A stretch of 64,000 bases of DNA from Pseudokineococcus lusitanus (GCF_003751265.1 NZ_RJKN01000006.1:1-64000); one strand, 5' to 3'. Shown: positions 51,177-60,464, counted from the stretch's first letter. The notes: a model not told the origin generated them from the sequence alone. Made by a program: numbers and translations.

Positions 51177-51926
51177 TCAGCCGCGTCCCGCAGGGCTGAT
51201 GACGAGCTCGTCGACCCGCACGTGCGCGGGCGCCGTGTGGACGAAGGCGACGGCGCGGGCGACGTCGTCCGCCGTGAGCATCCGGCGGCGCGCCGCGGCG
51301 TCGGGGACGGACGGGCGCTGCGCGAGGAAGTCGGTGTCGACGTCGCCGGGGCACAGGTGGCAGGCGCGCACGCCGTGCTCGCCCTCCTGGTCGTTGAGGG
51401 AGCGGCAGACCGACGCGAGCGCGGACTTGCTCGCGCTGTAGGCGACGCCCGCGTGCGGCGAGTGCTGCCAGCCGGCGTAGGAGGAGATCACCGTGACGGT
51501 GCCGCCGCCGGCCGCGCGCATCCCGGGCAGGACGGCCTGGACGGGTCGGACGACGCCGAGGAGGTTGGTGTCGACGACGGCCGTGACCTCGTCGAGGTGC
51601 TGGTCGCGCCAGTAGCGCTCGGGGACGTTGAGCCCCGCAGCCGCCACGAGGTCGGTGACGGGGCCGAGCGCGGCGACGACGCGCTCGTGGGCGGGTCCGA
51701 CGGCGTCGGCGTCCTGCACGTCGAGCGGGACGGCGACGGCGCGACCGCCCGCGGCCGTCACCTCGGCGACGAGCTGCTCGAGCAGCTCACGGCGCCGGCC
51801 CGAGACGGCCACCGCCAGACCCGCCCCCGCGAGGCGCAGCGCGCTCGCGCGGCCCATGCCGCTGCCGGCGCCGGTGACCCAGGCGACCCGTCCGTCGTAC
51901 CCGCTGGTGGTCTCGTCGGTCTGCAC
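51177..51926 (-). CDS. SDR-family oxidoreductase
   Basis: The product is 249 residues. SDR motifs: VAWVTGAGSGMGRASALRLA, VPLDVQDADAVG, LVAAAGLNVPERYW (an NNAG variant), VTVISSYAGWQHSPHAGVAYSASKSAL (Ser, YxxxK) and CPGDVDTDFL. SGRRRELLEQL suggests NADPH. TACGGT (51934-51939, minus) ends 7 bases before the GTG at 51926, so leaderless; a GTG at 51935 lies inside that promoter. It is divergent from another SDR at 52002. Confidence 0.88.
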   Translation of the reverse strand: MQTDETTSGYDGRVAWVTGAGSGMGRASALRLAGAGLAVAVSGRRRELLEQLVAEVTAAGGRAVAVPLDVQDADAVGPAHERVVAALGPVTDLVAAAGLNVPERYWRDQHLDEVTAVVDTNLLGVVRPVQAVLPGMRAAGGGTVTVISSYAGWQHSPHAGVAYSASKSALASVCRSLNDQEGEHGVRACHLCPGDVDTDFLAQRPSVPDAAARRRMLTADDVARAVAFVHTAPAHVRVDELVISPAGRG

Positions 51927-52001
51927 CCGCAGCACCGTAGGGGCGGCCGGGGCGCCTACGGTCGGGGCCCCGCCCCCGCCGTCGGCCCCCGAGGAGCACC
52001 C

Positions 52002-52769
52002 GTGATCGACCTGTCCGGCCGCGTCGTCCTCGTCACCGGCGCCGGGCGCGGCATCGGCCGCACCATCGCCGCCCGCTTCGCCGAGCAGGAGGCCCGCGTC
52101 GTCGGGCTGGACCTCGACGTCACCGACGTCGCCCCGGGGGTCGAGGGCGTCGCGGGCGACGTCACCGACGCCGCCGCCACGCGGGCCGTCGTCGACGACG
52201 TCGTCCGCCGCCACGGGAGGGTCGACGTCCTCGTCAACAACGCGGGCATCAACGTCGTCGGCGCGGTCGAGGACCTCACCGTCGAGGCGTGGGACCGCTG
52301 CTTCGCCGTCAACACCCGCGCGGTGATGACGACCTGCCAGGCGGTCATCCCGGCGATGAAGGCGCAGCGCGCGGGGCGGATCGTCAACGCGGCGTCGTTC
52401 GCGGCCGTCGTCCCGTCGGTGGGGTCCGCGGCGTACGCCGCGTCGAAGGCCGCCGTCGTCGCGCTGACCCGGGTGCTCGCCGGCGAGCTCGGCCCCTGGG
52501 GCGTCACCGTCAACGCGTACGCGCCGGGCATGGTCCCGAGCGCGATGAACGGCTTCGACGCCATGCCGCCGGAGCAGCAGGACGAGCTGCTCGACACGCT
52601 GACCCTGCGCCGGTGGGGCACGGCCGAGGAGGTCGCCGACACGGTCTGCTTCCTCGCCAGCGACCTCGCCCGGTACACGACCGGCACGGTGCTCGACTGC
52701 AGCGGCGGCAAGCTCGCGACCCAGCGGCCCCAGGTGGCGCACCGGGCGGCGCAGGTCGACGAGGGCTGA
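52002..52769 (+). CDS. SDR-family oxidoreductase, 3-oxoacyl/sugar-alcohol type
   Basis: The product is 255 residues. Motifs: VVLVTGAGRGIGRTIAARFA, VVGLDLDVTDV (Asp suggests NAD), LVNNAGINVVGAVED, IVNAASFAAVVPSVGSAAYAASKAAVVAL (Ser and YxxxK) and VNAYAPGMVPSAMN. It is close to the FabG-like sugar/polyol dehydrogenase group. GAGGAG lies before the GTG at 52002. It is divergent from a second SDR by 75 bases and ends in a very strong hairpin. Confidence 0.88.
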   Translation: MIDLSGRVVLVTGAGRGIGRTIAARFAEQEARVVGLDLDVTDVAPGVEGVAGDVTDAAATRAVVDDVVRRHGRVDVLVNNAGINVVGAVEDLTVEAWDRCFAVNTRAVMTTCQAVIPAMKAQRAGRIVNAASFAAVVPSVGSAAYAASKAAVVALTRVLAGELGPWGVTVNAYAPGMVPSAMNGFDAMPPEQQDELLDTLTLRRWGTAEEVADTVCFLASDLARYTTGTVLDCSGGKLATQRPQVAHRAAQVDEG

Positions 52770-52770
52770 G

Positions 52771-52831
52771 CGCGAGACCGACGAAGGGCCGGTTCCCGAC
52801 GCCGGGGAACCGGCCGTTCGTCGGTCTCGCG
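52771..52831. terminator. 27-bp bidirectional terminator hairpin
   Basis: Arms 52771-52797 and 52805-52831 are reverse complements with a single mismatch (start CGCGAGACCGACGAAG) and a 7-base loop, between the convergent SDR (end 52769) and the membrane protein (end 52840). Confidence 0.85.
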
Positions 52832-52839
52832 GAGCCAGC

Positions 52840-53190
52840 TCACGCCGCGCCCGCGACGACGCCGAGCGCCACCCACCCGAGCACCGTCGGCCCGCTCGGC
52901 ACGCACGTCAGCAGCAGAACACCCGCGACGACGGACCGCACCCGCCGCCGCCACGCCCGCACCACCGCGACGACCCCGGCCGCCGTCGCCGCGAGCGCAC
53001 CCGCCGCCACGAGCGGCCACGGCGTGGTCGTCCAGTGCCACGCCAGCGACGACGCCGTCGCGACGGCCGCCGACAGGAGCGCGAGGAGGGCGACGGACCA
53101 CGCGTCGTCGACCGCCCGCCCCTCGCGCCACGAGCGGCCGACCACCTCGTCCTCGTCCCACCCGACGTCCCACCGCGCCCGCACCGCCAT
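52840..53190 (-). CDS. Small membrane protein of unknown function
   Basis: The product is 116 residues: an acidic Trp-rich N-terminus (RARWDVGWDEDEVVGRSW) and three to four hydrophobic segments (about 30-50, 58-80, 85-112). No family recognised. A minus-strand TAGCGT -10 box (53242-53247) lies about 50 bases upstream of the ATG, supporting expression. Confidence 0.6.
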   Translation of the reverse strand: MAVRARWDVGWDEDEVVGRSWREGRAVDDAWSVALLALLSAAVATASSLAWHWTTTPWPLVAAGALAATAAGVVAVVRAWRRRVRSVVAGVLLLTCVPSGPTVLGWVALGVVAGAA

Positions 53191-53443
53191 GCCGTCCGCC
53201 TCCCCGACCGCCGGGCGGCACCACCGCCGCCGTCCGCGAGGACGCTAGGGACGGCGGACCTGCCGCGTCGGGCGTCGTCCACAGGCCCTCGTCGCCGAGC
53301 GTCTTGCCCACGGCGACAGCCACAACCGGCGTCCCCGGTTGACAGCCGGACGGCGCGGCACCAACGTCGCGCGGGGGCGCAGGGCGGCTCCTCCGTGCGT
53401 CGAGCACCCGGCGACCGGCGACGACGGCGGACGGATCCTCCCC

Positions 53444-55225
53444 ATGGCCGGGACATCGGCGGCAGAGGTCGACAGGGGGCTGCGGCGCACCGACGTCGAG
53501 CAGCTCCCGGCCGGCAAGCACGAGCAGCACGGCCCGGGGCACTTCGCCGGGCTCTACTCCGCGGAGAACATCGCCGGGACGGAGTTCGTCTTCGGCGCCA
53601 CCTTCGTCATCCTCGGCGCGTCCTTCGTCGACGTGCTCGTCGGCCTGGCGGTCGGCAACCTGCTCGCGGTCCTGACGTTCCGCTTCGTCACGGCGCCCAT
53701 CGCCGTGCGGACGCGGATGAGCGTCTACACGTACCTCAGCCGGGTGGCGGGCGGCCCGACGTCGAAGATCTACAACGGCGTCAACGCGCTGATCTTCGCC
53801 ATCATCTCGGCGGCCATGATCACCGTGTCGGCCACGGCCTTCCGCCTCGTCCTCGACTTCCCGGCGCAGGAGGAGGCGTACCCGACGAGCATCGGCTTCG
53901 TCGTCCTCGCGCTCGTCTTCGGCTCCGTCGCCGTGCTCGTCGCCGCCTTCGGCTTCACCGCCCTCGCGGAGTTCGCGAGCACCTGCGGGCCGTGGCTCGT
54001 CGTCATGTTCTTCACCGGCGGCCTCGCGCTGCTGCCCCTGGTGTCCGACACCGTGACCGGCTCGACGGTCGTCGACGGGTGGTCCGGCTTCCTCGCCCTC
54101 GGCCAGAGCGAGATCTTCACCGGCGAGACGCCCGACGGCACCGCCGGCATCACCCTGCTCGGGATCATCGGCTACTCGTGGGCGGCCAACAGCTTCGCCC
54201 ACGCGGGCCTCGTCGACATGTCCCTCCTGCGGTACGCCCGCAAGAGCTGGTACGGCTACATGTCGGCGTTCGGCATGTTCCTCGGGCACTACATGGCGTG
54301 GATCGCCGCCGGCGTCATGGGCGCGGCCGCCGCGGCCATCGTGCAGACGAGCATCACGGTCATCGAGCCCGGGCAGGTGGCCTTCGAGGCGCTCGGCTAC
54401 GCCGGCCTCGCCGTCGTCGTCATCGGCGGCTGGACGACGGCGAACGCCAACCTCTACCGCGCCGGCCTCGCGGGACAGGGCGCCTTCCCCCGCGTCGCTC
54501 GTAAGCCGATGACGCTGTACATCGGGATCGTCGTCCTCGTGGCGAGCGTCTTCCCGTTCGTCTACCGCGGGTACCTCGACCTCGTGACCTTCGCGGGCAT
54601 CGCCATCGTGCCGATCGGCGGCGTCCTCTTCGCCGAGCACTGGCTGCTGCCGCGCCTGGGCATGACGACGTCATGGGCCCGGTACCGCGGCGTCACGAAC
54701 GTGCCGTCGCTCGTCGCGTGGTTCGGGACGGTCGCCCTGGCGGCCGCCGCCGTCGCGACCGGCCTCATGCCCGTCTACATCGCCTTCGTGCCGGCCTTCC
54801 TCGTGAGCATGGGCCTCTACCTGCTGCTCGCCCGACGGATGGGTGCGGCCGAGCGGTACCCCGAGGGCGAGGCCGCCGACGCCCTGTGGCACGAGCGGGT
54901 CGACGCGCTCCACGCCGAGCAGGCCGCCGCGACGCCGGACGTCGACACGACCGACCGCCGCCCGCTCACCCGCGCGCTGCGCGTGCTGTGGATCGCCACG
55001 CTCGTCGCCATCACCGTCATGGCGCTCGTCGTGCTCCTCGGCAGCCCGGACCTCGCGACGTACGAGGACAACCGGTCGGCCTTCTGGACGGTGTCGGCGG
55101 TGGGCACGGTCGTCTACTTCGTCGCCGCCTACGCCGAGCTGCGGCTGCGGAAGGCCCACCGGCAGCGCGTGCTCGCGGAGCACGGCGCCCCGGCCGACGC
55201 GGCGGAGGGCGCGGCGCCGGCCTGA
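53444..55225 (+). CDS. NCS1-family permease (purine-cytosine permease-like)
   Basis: The product is 593 residues with about 12 membrane segments. The N-terminal part HFAGLYSAENIAGTEFVFGATF matches NCS1 transporters of the CodB/Fcy type, and GIIGYSWAANSFAHAGLVDMSLLRYARKSWYGYMSAFGMFLGHYMAW and GWTTANANLYRAGLA fit the substrate-binding repeat. These move purines, cytosine, hydantoins or related cations with H+ or Na+. An 85-residue loop near residues 470-530 (ERYPEGEAADALWHERVDAL) is longer than usual. No regulator lies next to it. The substrate is unresolved. Confidence 0.85.
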   Translation: MAGTSAAEVDRGLRRTDVEQLPAGKHEQHGPGHFAGLYSAENIAGTEFVFGATFVILGASFVDVLVGLAVGNLLAVLTFRFVTAPIAVRTRMSVYTYLSRVAGGPTSKIYNGVNALIFAIISAAMITVSATAFRLVLDFPAQEEAYPTSIGFVVLALVFGSVAVLVAAFGFTALAEFASTCGPWLVVMFFTGGLALLPLVSDTVTGSTVVDGWSGFLALGQSEIFTGETPDGTAGITLLGIIGYSWAANSFAHAGLVDMSLLRYARKSWYGYMSAFGMFLGHYMAWIAAGVMGAAAAAIVQTSITVIEPGQVAFEALGYAGLAVVVIGGWTTANANLYRAGLAGQGAFPRVARKPMTLYIGIVVLVASVFPFVYRGYLDLVTFAGIAIVPIGGVLFAEHWLLPRLGMTTSWARYRGVTNVPSLVAWFGTVALAAAAVATGLMPVYIAFVPAFLVSMGLYLLLARRMGAAERYPEGEAADALWHERVDALHAEQAAATPDVDTTDRRPLTRALRVLWIATLVAITVMALVVLLGSPDLATYEDNRSAFWTVSAVGTVVYFVAAYAELRLRKAHRQRVLAEHGAPADAAEGAAPA

Positions 55226-55238
55226 CCGGTGCATCCGT

Positions 55239-55275
55239 GGCGGCGCGGGTCCCCTTCGCGGGGGCCCGCGCCGCC
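55239..55275. terminator. Terminator hairpin
   Basis: GGCGGCGCGGG (55239-55249) pairs with 55265-55275, and CCCC/GGGG (55251-55254, 55261-55264) extends the stem, after the NCS1 stop and before the convergent aldo/keto reductase. Confidence 0.7.
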
Positions 55276-55282
55276 CACCGTC

Positions 55283-56254
55283 TCAGCGGGACCGGTGGTC
55301 GACCCACGCCTCCCGCGGCGGCACGAGGGCCTCGGCCTCGGCCCACAGCTCCTCGGGGACGTCGGCCGCCGCAGCGGCCAGCACCTGCTCGACCCGCTCG
55401 ACCCGCGTCATCCCGACGAGCGTCGTCGACACCCGCGGGTCGCGCAGCGAGTGCTGCAGCGCGACGGTCGGCAGGTCGGTGCCGTGCCGCGCGCACAGGG
55501 CGCGCAGGTCGCGGATCGCCCGCGCCGTCGCGGGGTGTGCCGGCTCGTAGGCGTAGTCCTCGGGCGACCCGTCGGCCGGCGCCTCCTGCCGCCCGAGCAC
55601 CCCGCCCCCGTAGATGGCCGCGTTGACGACGGCGAGGCCGCGGTCGACGGCGTCCTGGACCAGCTCCTCGGCGCTGCGGTCGACGAGCGTCAGCCGGTTG
55701 TGGACGAGGAGGACGTCGAAGACGCCGAGGTCGAGATAGCGGCGGATCTGGTGGACGTCGCCGCCGGCGAGGCCGATGCGCCCGACGGCGCCGCTCTCCT
55801 TCGCCGCGACGAGCGCCTCGACGGCGCCGCCCGGGCCGGACAGCTCGTCGAAGTCCCACCCCTCCGGGTCGTGGAGGTGGACGAGCGGCAGGTGGTCGAC
55901 GCCGAGCCGCTCGCGGCTCTCGGCGAGCGACGCGCGCACCCGGTCGCCGGAGTAGTCGTCGCCCAGCGGGTCGACCTTCGTGGCGAGCAGGACGTCGTCG
56001 GGCAGCCCGCCCTCCGCGGCGAGCGCGGCGCCGATGTGCCGCTCGCTGTCCCGGTAGCCGTTGCTCGTGTCGAGCAGCCGGATCGGGCTGCGGAGCACCG
56101 CGCGGACGAGGTCGACCGCGCCGACGCGCTCGTCGCCGGGACTGTAGGCGGCGGGCATGCCGCCGAGCGGTGAGGCGCCGAGACCGACCGCCGTGACGGT
56201 CAGGCCCGTGATGCCGAGCGGGCGGGTCCAGGCGGCGTCGTCGGGGGTGAGCAC
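55283..56254 (-). CDS. Aldo/keto reductase
   Basis: The product is 323 residues. The AKR barrel shows the catalytic tetrad in IRLLDTSNGYRDSE (Asp, Tyr), LLATKVDPLGDD (Lys) and LPLVHLHDPEGW (His). Its sequence GLGASPLGGMPAAYS and VSTTLVGMTRVERVEQ resembles the D-threo-aldose/L-fucose 1-dehydrogenase branch, so it may oxidise or reduce a sugar with NAD(P). The GTG start at 56254 has no strong ribosome-binding site. No linked pathway genes. Confidence 0.85.
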   Translation of the reverse strand: MLTPDDAAWTRPLGITGLTVTAVGLGASPLGGMPAAYSPGDERVGAVDLVRAVLRSPIRLLDTSNGYRDSERHIGAALAAEGGLPDDVLLATKVDPLGDDYSGDRVRASLAESRERLGVDHLPLVHLHDPEGWDFDELSGPGGAVEALVAAKESGAVGRIGLAGGDVHQIRRYLDLGVFDVLLVHNRLTLVDRSAEELVQDAVDRGLAVVNAAIYGGGVLGRQEAPADGSPEDYAYEPAHPATARAIRDLRALCARHGTDLPTVALQHSLRDPRVSTTLVGMTRVERVEQVLAAAAADVPEELWAEAEALVPPREAWVDHRSR

Positions 56255-56314
56255 GGGGCGAGGCTGGCACGCGGGGACGCCTGCGGCGCGCCCGACGCCT
56301 CCCGCTGCGATCGG

Positions 56315-56719
56315 TCAGACGTCGCCCTCGAGGGCGGGGCGTAGGTCGGTGGCGGCGAAGTCACGGCCGGTGAAGAGCAGCGCCTCACCCGTCGCCGCAG
56401 CCAAGGCGTAGGTGAAGCAGTCGCCGAGGTTGAGCCCGGCCGGGTGGCCGCTGCCCTTGCCGTAGTCGCGGTAGGCCTGCCGCGCGAGGGCGGCCTGCTT
56501 CGAGGTGAGCGGCTCGACGACGACGCCGAGCAGGTCGAGCAGCTCGTCGAGACGACGGCTGAGCACCGGGTCGCGGCGCCCGTCGACGACGACCGACAGC
56601 TCGACCAACGTGGCGGCCGACAGCCGGAGGACCTCCGCGCCCTCCATCGCCGCGAGGTGCCGGTCGGCGTCCGGCTCGCCGCGGAGGACGGCGACGACGG
56701 CGGAGGTGTCGAGGATCAC
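56315..56719 (-). CDS. vapC: VapC-type PIN-domain toxin
   Basis: The product is 134 residues. PIN acidic residues are in MILDTSAVVAVL (Asp4), LSAATLVELSVVV (Glu), HPAGLNLGDCFTYALA (Asp) and FTGRDFAATDL (Asp). It is a predicted Mg2+-dependent RNase toxin. Its GTG overlaps the stop of the vapB antitoxin gene (GTGA), the standard operon. Confidence 0.92.
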   Translation of the reverse strand: MILDTSAVVAVLRGEPDADRHLAAMEGAEVLRLSAATLVELSVVVDGRRDPVLSRRLDELLDLLGVVVEPLTSKQAALARQAYRDYGKGSGHPAGLNLGDCFTYALAAATGEALLFTGRDFAATDLRPALEGDV

Positions 56720-56970
56720 CGCGGCAGACCCCCTTCGTCGTAGAGCTCGGCGGTCGGGTCGCCGGAGTCGTCGCCCCAGCGGGCCGCGGTGTCAGCAGTG
56801 AGCCGCCGCAACCGTTCGGCGCGCTGCTCCCGGGCGGCACTGGTGGTCCGCAGCGTCGCCAGCCGAGCGGCCAGGGCCGCCGTCACCGCCGTCGTCACCG
56901 GCTCTCCCGTCTCCCGCGCCAGCTCTCGCGCCAGCCGCTCGGTCTCCGCGTTCTTGATGCTGAGCGCCAT
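56716..56970 (-). CDS. vapB: VapB-type antitoxin
   Basis: The product is 84 residues. MALSIKNAETERLARELARETGEPVTTAVTAAL is the typical Rv0623/PSK-type VapB DNA-binding start; the C-terminal tail (WGDDSGDPTAELYDEGGLPR) should occupy the toxin active site. It is directly upstream of vapC and overlaps it by four bases; the pair should autorepress. Confidence 0.92.
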   Translation of the reverse strand: MALSIKNAETERLARELARETGEPVTTAVTAALAARLATLRTTSAAREQRAERLRRLTADTAARWGDDSGDPTAELYDEGGLPR

Positions 56971-57099
56971 GGCACCAAGGTACCCGCGTCGTCCACCCAG
57001 GTACCTCGAAGAAGGCGGTGTACTTCCGCTCCGAGCGCGGGCACCGGCGTCCTGGCCCGACGATGGTCACCTCACGTCAGCCCACGGACGGCTGTCCTG

Positions 57100-57558
57100 T
57101 CACAGCTGCTCGACGTACCGAGGGCGGCAGCACACCTCGCGGTCGAGCTCCCACGGCCACTGGCCGGCGTCGTCCTGCCACACGAGCTGGAGCAGCGGGA
57201 CGGGCGGCCCGTCGGCGGCGTACATGGCTTGGAGCACCACCATGAGCTCGGGACGGCTGACGGGCTCGAGCCGGACCGGCACCGGTCCGATGTCGTGCAG
57301 CTCGTCACCGGCCTGTAGACGTCTCCCGTCGAGAACCGCCTGCGTCGCCAGGCCGAGCAACGGGAAGGAGACCGCCATCTCGAGGCCGCTGACCACCAGC
57401 TCGGGTTGTTCCGGTCGCAGCGAGAGCCCCACGGTGTGGGTCAGCGCCGGGCCCACGGCGTCGCCGCGGACGTGGACCACCGACACCCCGTGCTCGTCGA
57501 CCAGCCGTCGGTGGTGCTCGACGAGAGTGTCGACGTCGACTTCGCCGTCCGTCGTCAT
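57100..57558 (-). CDS. DUF4262 protein
   Basis: The product is 152 residues. DUF4262-like composition: HGVSVVHVRGDAVGPALTHTVGLSLRPEQPELVVSGLEM, VLDGRRLQAGDELHDIGPVPVRLEPV and PLLQLVWQDDAGQWPWELD. The function is unknown; DUF4262 often appears near toxin-antitoxin, defence or mobile regions, and a VapBC pair lies 130 bases away. A TAGCGT -10 box (57604-57609, minus) lies about 50 bases upstream. Confidence 0.8.
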   Translation of the reverse strand: MTTDGEVDVDTLVEHHRRLVDEHGVSVVHVRGDAVGPALTHTVGLSLRPEQPELVVSGLEMAVSFPLLGLATQAVLDGRRLQAGDELHDIGPVPVRLEPVSRPELMVVLQAMYAADGPPVPLLQLVWQDDAGQWPWELDREVCCRPRYVEQL

Positions 57559-57775
57559 GCCGTCCCCCTCGCCTCGACGCCCGTCGTCGGGCGTGCGCTG
57601 GAGACGCTAGGGACGCGCGCTCCTCGACGTCCTGGGGCGCCGACGTCCTGTGGACACCGGAGGTGGTCCGACGACATGTGGACCACCACGCCGCCCGGTG
57701 CCGCCGACGACCGCTCGATCTGACGGCGAGCGGGCACCCCTGGGTGTGGACGGGTCGAGGACGACGGCCGCGCCG

Positions 57776-59281
57776 TCAGCCCCAGGGATCGGCGATGCCG
57801 GCGTACACGGTCTCGAGGTACTCCTCGATCCCCTCCTCGCCGCCCTCGCGGCCGATCCCCGACTGCTTGACGCCGCCGAAGGGCGCCGCCGGGTTGGAGA
57901 TGACGCCGGTGTTGATCCCGAGCATTCCCGTCTCCAGCCGCTCGACGAGGCGCAGCGCCCGCGCCGTCGACCCCGTGTAGGCGTACGCCACGAGCCCGTA
58001 CTCGGTGTCGTTGGCGAGCGCCACGGCCTCGTCCTCGGTGTCGAAGGTGGCGACCGGCGCGACGGGCCCGAAGATCTCCTCGGCCAGCAGGCGCGACCCG
58101 AGCGCGACGTCGGCCAGCACCGTGGGCGCGTAGAAGTAGCCCGGCCCCTCGACCCGCGAGCCCCCGGTGAGGACGCGCGCGCCGCGGGAGACGGCGTCGT
58201 CGACGAGGTCGGCGACCTTGGAGCGCCCCTTCTCGTTGATGAGCGGCCCCACCTGGGCGCCGTCCTCGGTGCCCCGCGAGACCTTCACCGCGGCGACCCG
58301 CTCGGCCAGCCGCCGCGAGAAGTCCTCCGCCACCGCGGAGTGCACGTAGAAGCGGTTGGCCGACGTGCAGGCCTCCCCGCCGTTGCGCAGCTTCGCGAGC
58401 ATCGCGCCCTCGACGGCGGCGTCGAGGTCGGCGTCCTCGAAGACGAGGAACGGCGCGTTGCCGCCGAGCTCCATCGACGTCCGCAGCACGCCGTCGGCGG
58501 CCTGCTTCAGCAACTGCTTGCCCACCGCCGTCGAGCCGGTGAAGGACAGCTTGCGCAGCCGCGGATCGGCGATGAGCGGCCCCGTGACGTCGCCGGCCCG
58601 GGTGCACGGCACGACGTTGACGACGCCGTCGGGCACGCCCGCCTCCTGCAGCACCTGCGCGAAGAGGAGGGCCGTCAGCGGGGTCTCCGCCGCGGGCTTG
58701 AGCACCACGGTGCAGCCGGCCGCGAGCGCCGGCGCGATCTTCCGGGTGGCCATGGCCAGCGGGAAGTTCCACGGCGTGATGAGCAGGCACGGGCCGGCGG
58801 GCTTCTTGGCCACGAGGACCCGCTGCTTGCCGTCCGGCGCGGGCAGGTAGCGCCCGGCCACGTGGGCCGCCTGCTCCGACGCCCACCGGAGGAACTCCGC
58901 GCCGTAGGTCACCTCGCCGCGCGACTCCGCGAGCGACTTGCCCATCTCCAGCGTCATGAGCAGCGCGAGGTCGTCCGTCCGGGCGACGACCGCGTCGAAG
59001 GCCCTCCGCAGCACCTCGGCCCGCTCGCGGGGCGCCGTCCTCCCCCACGTCGCCTGCGCCGCGACCGCGGCGTCGAGCGCGGCCGCTCCGTCCTCGACTC
59101 CTGCGTCGGCCACCGTCGTCAGCTCGAGTCCCGTCGCCGGGTCCTCGACGGCGAAGCGCTCTTCCGACGACGACGGCACCCACCGCCCGCCGACGAGGAG
59201 GTCGGTCGGCACGCCCGCGAGGAGCTTGCTCTCGCGGGCGGCCTGCTCGGACGTGACGGGCCCTCGCTCAACGGTGGTCAT
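57776..59281 (-). CDS. gabD: Succinate-semialdehyde-type aldehyde dehydrogenase
   Basis: The product is 501 residues. ALDH motifs: LITPWNFPLAMATRKIAPALAAG, VVLKPAAETPLTA, LSFTGSTAVGKQL, MELGGNAPFLVFEDADLDAAV (Glu) and NGGEACTSANRFYV (catalytic Cys). It is closest to GabD-type NAD(P)-dependent enzymes, which turn succinate semialdehyde into succinate. The ATG at 59281 overlaps the end of the alcohol dehydrogenase gene by 14 bases. In context it is the last step of gamma-hydroxybutyrate oxidation, equivalent to AttK/BlcA. Confidence 0.9.
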   Translation of the reverse strand: MTTVERGPVTSEQAARESKLLAGVPTDLLVGGRWVPSSSEERFAVEDPATGLELTTVADAGVEDGAAALDAAVAAQATWGRTAPRERAEVLRRAFDAVVARTDDLALLMTLEMGKSLAESRGEVTYGAEFLRWASEQAAHVAGRYLPAPDGKQRVLVAKKPAGPCLLITPWNFPLAMATRKIAPALAAGCTVVLKPAAETPLTALLFAQVLQEAGVPDGVVNVVPCTRAGDVTGPLIADPRLRKLSFTGSTAVGKQLLKQAADGVLRTSMELGGNAPFLVFEDADLDAAVEGAMLAKLRNGGEACTSANRFYVHSAVAEDFSRRLAERVAAVKVSRGTEDGAQVGPLINEKGRSKVADLVDDAVSRGARVLTGGSRVEGPGYFYAPTVLADVALGSRLLAEEIFGPVAPVATFDTEDEAVALANDTEYGLVAYAYTGSTARALRLVERLETGMLGINTGVISNPAAPFGGVKQSGIGREGGEEGIEEYLETVYAGIADPWG

Positions 59282-60464
59282 GCCCGGCCTCCTGGTCGTC
59301 GTCGGACGACGCGGCGTCGTCCTCCCCGAAGAGGATCACCTGACGGATGGCCGCGCCATCGGCGAGGGAGTCCATCGCGGCGTTGACGTCCTCGAGCCGC
59401 GTCCGCGAGGAGATGAGCGCCTCGACGGGCAGGCGTCCCTCGCGCCACATCTGCGCGTACGCCGGGATGTCGCGGGCGGGGACCGCGGACCCGAGGTAGC
59501 TCCCGACGATGGTCCGCGCCTCGGCGGTGATGCCGAGGGGCTTGATGGTCGCCTCGGCGGTCGGCGCGGGCAGCCCGACGGTGACGGTCGTCCCGCCGAC
59601 GCCGGTCAGCGCCACCGCCGTCTCGAAGGCCCGGACGTTGCCGGCGGCCTCGACGACGACGGGCGCCTTGAGCCCGGCCGCGAGCGCGTCGGCCGGCGAG
59701 AGCGCCTGCGACGCACCCAGCTCGAGCGCCCGCGCCAGCTTCTCGGGGACGGCGTCAACCCCGATGACCGGCCCCCGGCCGAGCGAGACGGCGGTGATCA
59801 GGGCCGCCATCCCGACGCCGCCGAGCCCCACGACGACGACGATGTCACCGTCCGCGGGCCTGCCGGCGTTGACCACGGCGCCGCCGCCCGTCAGCACGGC
59901 GCACCCGAGGACGGCCGCGACCTCCGGGGGGACGTCGTCGTCGACGGGGACGAGCGAGCGGCGGTCGACGACGGCGTGCGTCGCGAACCCGGAGACACCG
60001 AGGTGGTGGTGGACGTCGTCGCCCGCCCCGACGGCGTCGTCCCCGTCGCCGAGCGGGGCCACGGCGTGCAGCCGTCGTCCCCCGCCGAGCAGCTCGCCGG
60101 CGTTGTTGGACGCCGACCCCCGCGTGCACGGCAGGCGGCCGTCGGTCCGGCAGCCGTCGCACTCGCCGCAGCGGGGCAGGAAGGCCATGACGACCCGCTG
60201 GCCGACGGCGAGGTCGTCGACCTCGGCGCCGACGCGCTCCACCCGCCCCGCCGCCTCGTGGCCGAGCAGCATCGGCACGGGTCGCACCCGGTTGCCGTCG
60301 ACGACGGACAGGTCGGAGTGGCAGACGCCCGCTGCCTCGATCCGGACGAGCACCTCGGTGGGCCCCGGCTCGTCCAGCTCGAGCTCGACGACGGCGATCG
60401 GCCGCGAGGTCGCGTAGGGACGCTCGTCGCCGATCCGCTTCAGGACGGCGCCGCGGATCCTCAC
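59268..60464 (-). CDS. Zinc-dependent alcohol dehydrogenase
   Basis: The product is 398 residues. MDR family: AGVCHSDLSVVDG (catalytic Zn Cys), LLGHEAAGRVERVG (GHE), the structural zinc cluster CGECDGCRTDGRLPC, and the NAD fold VVVVGLGGVGMAALITAVSLG with VIGVDAVPEKL. Class III-like and gamma-hydroxybutyrate-type alcohol dehydrogenases have this form. In this operon it plausibly oxidises gamma-hydroxybutyrate to succinate semialdehyde, the AttL/BlcB role, although BlcB itself is often iron-dependent. The GTG at 60464 overlaps the upstream stop. Confidence 0.88.
   Translation of the reverse strand: MRIRGAVLKRIGDERPYATSRPIAVVELELDEPGPTEVLVRIEAAGVCHSDLSVVDGNRVRPVPMLLGHEAAGRVERVGAEVDDLAVGQRVVMAFLPRCGECDGCRTDGRLPCTRGSASNNAGELLGGGRRLHAVAPLGDGDDAVGAGDDVHHHLGVSGFATHAVVDRRSLVPVDDDVPPEVAAVLGCAVLTGGGAVVNAGRPADGDIVVVVGLGGVGMAALITAVSLGRGPVIGVDAVPEKLARALELGASQALSPADALAAGLKAPVVVEAAGNVRAFETAVALTGVGGTTVTVGLPAPTAEATIKPLGITAEARTIVGSYLGSAVPARDIPAYAQMWREGRLPVEALISSRTRLEDVNAAMDSLADGAAIRQVILFGEDDAASSDDDQEAGHDHR

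Noticed and set aside
59268-60464. Iron-dependent BlcB-type alcohol dehydrogenase
   Set aside because: The structural zinc Cys cluster and GHE motif place it in the zinc-dependent MDR family.
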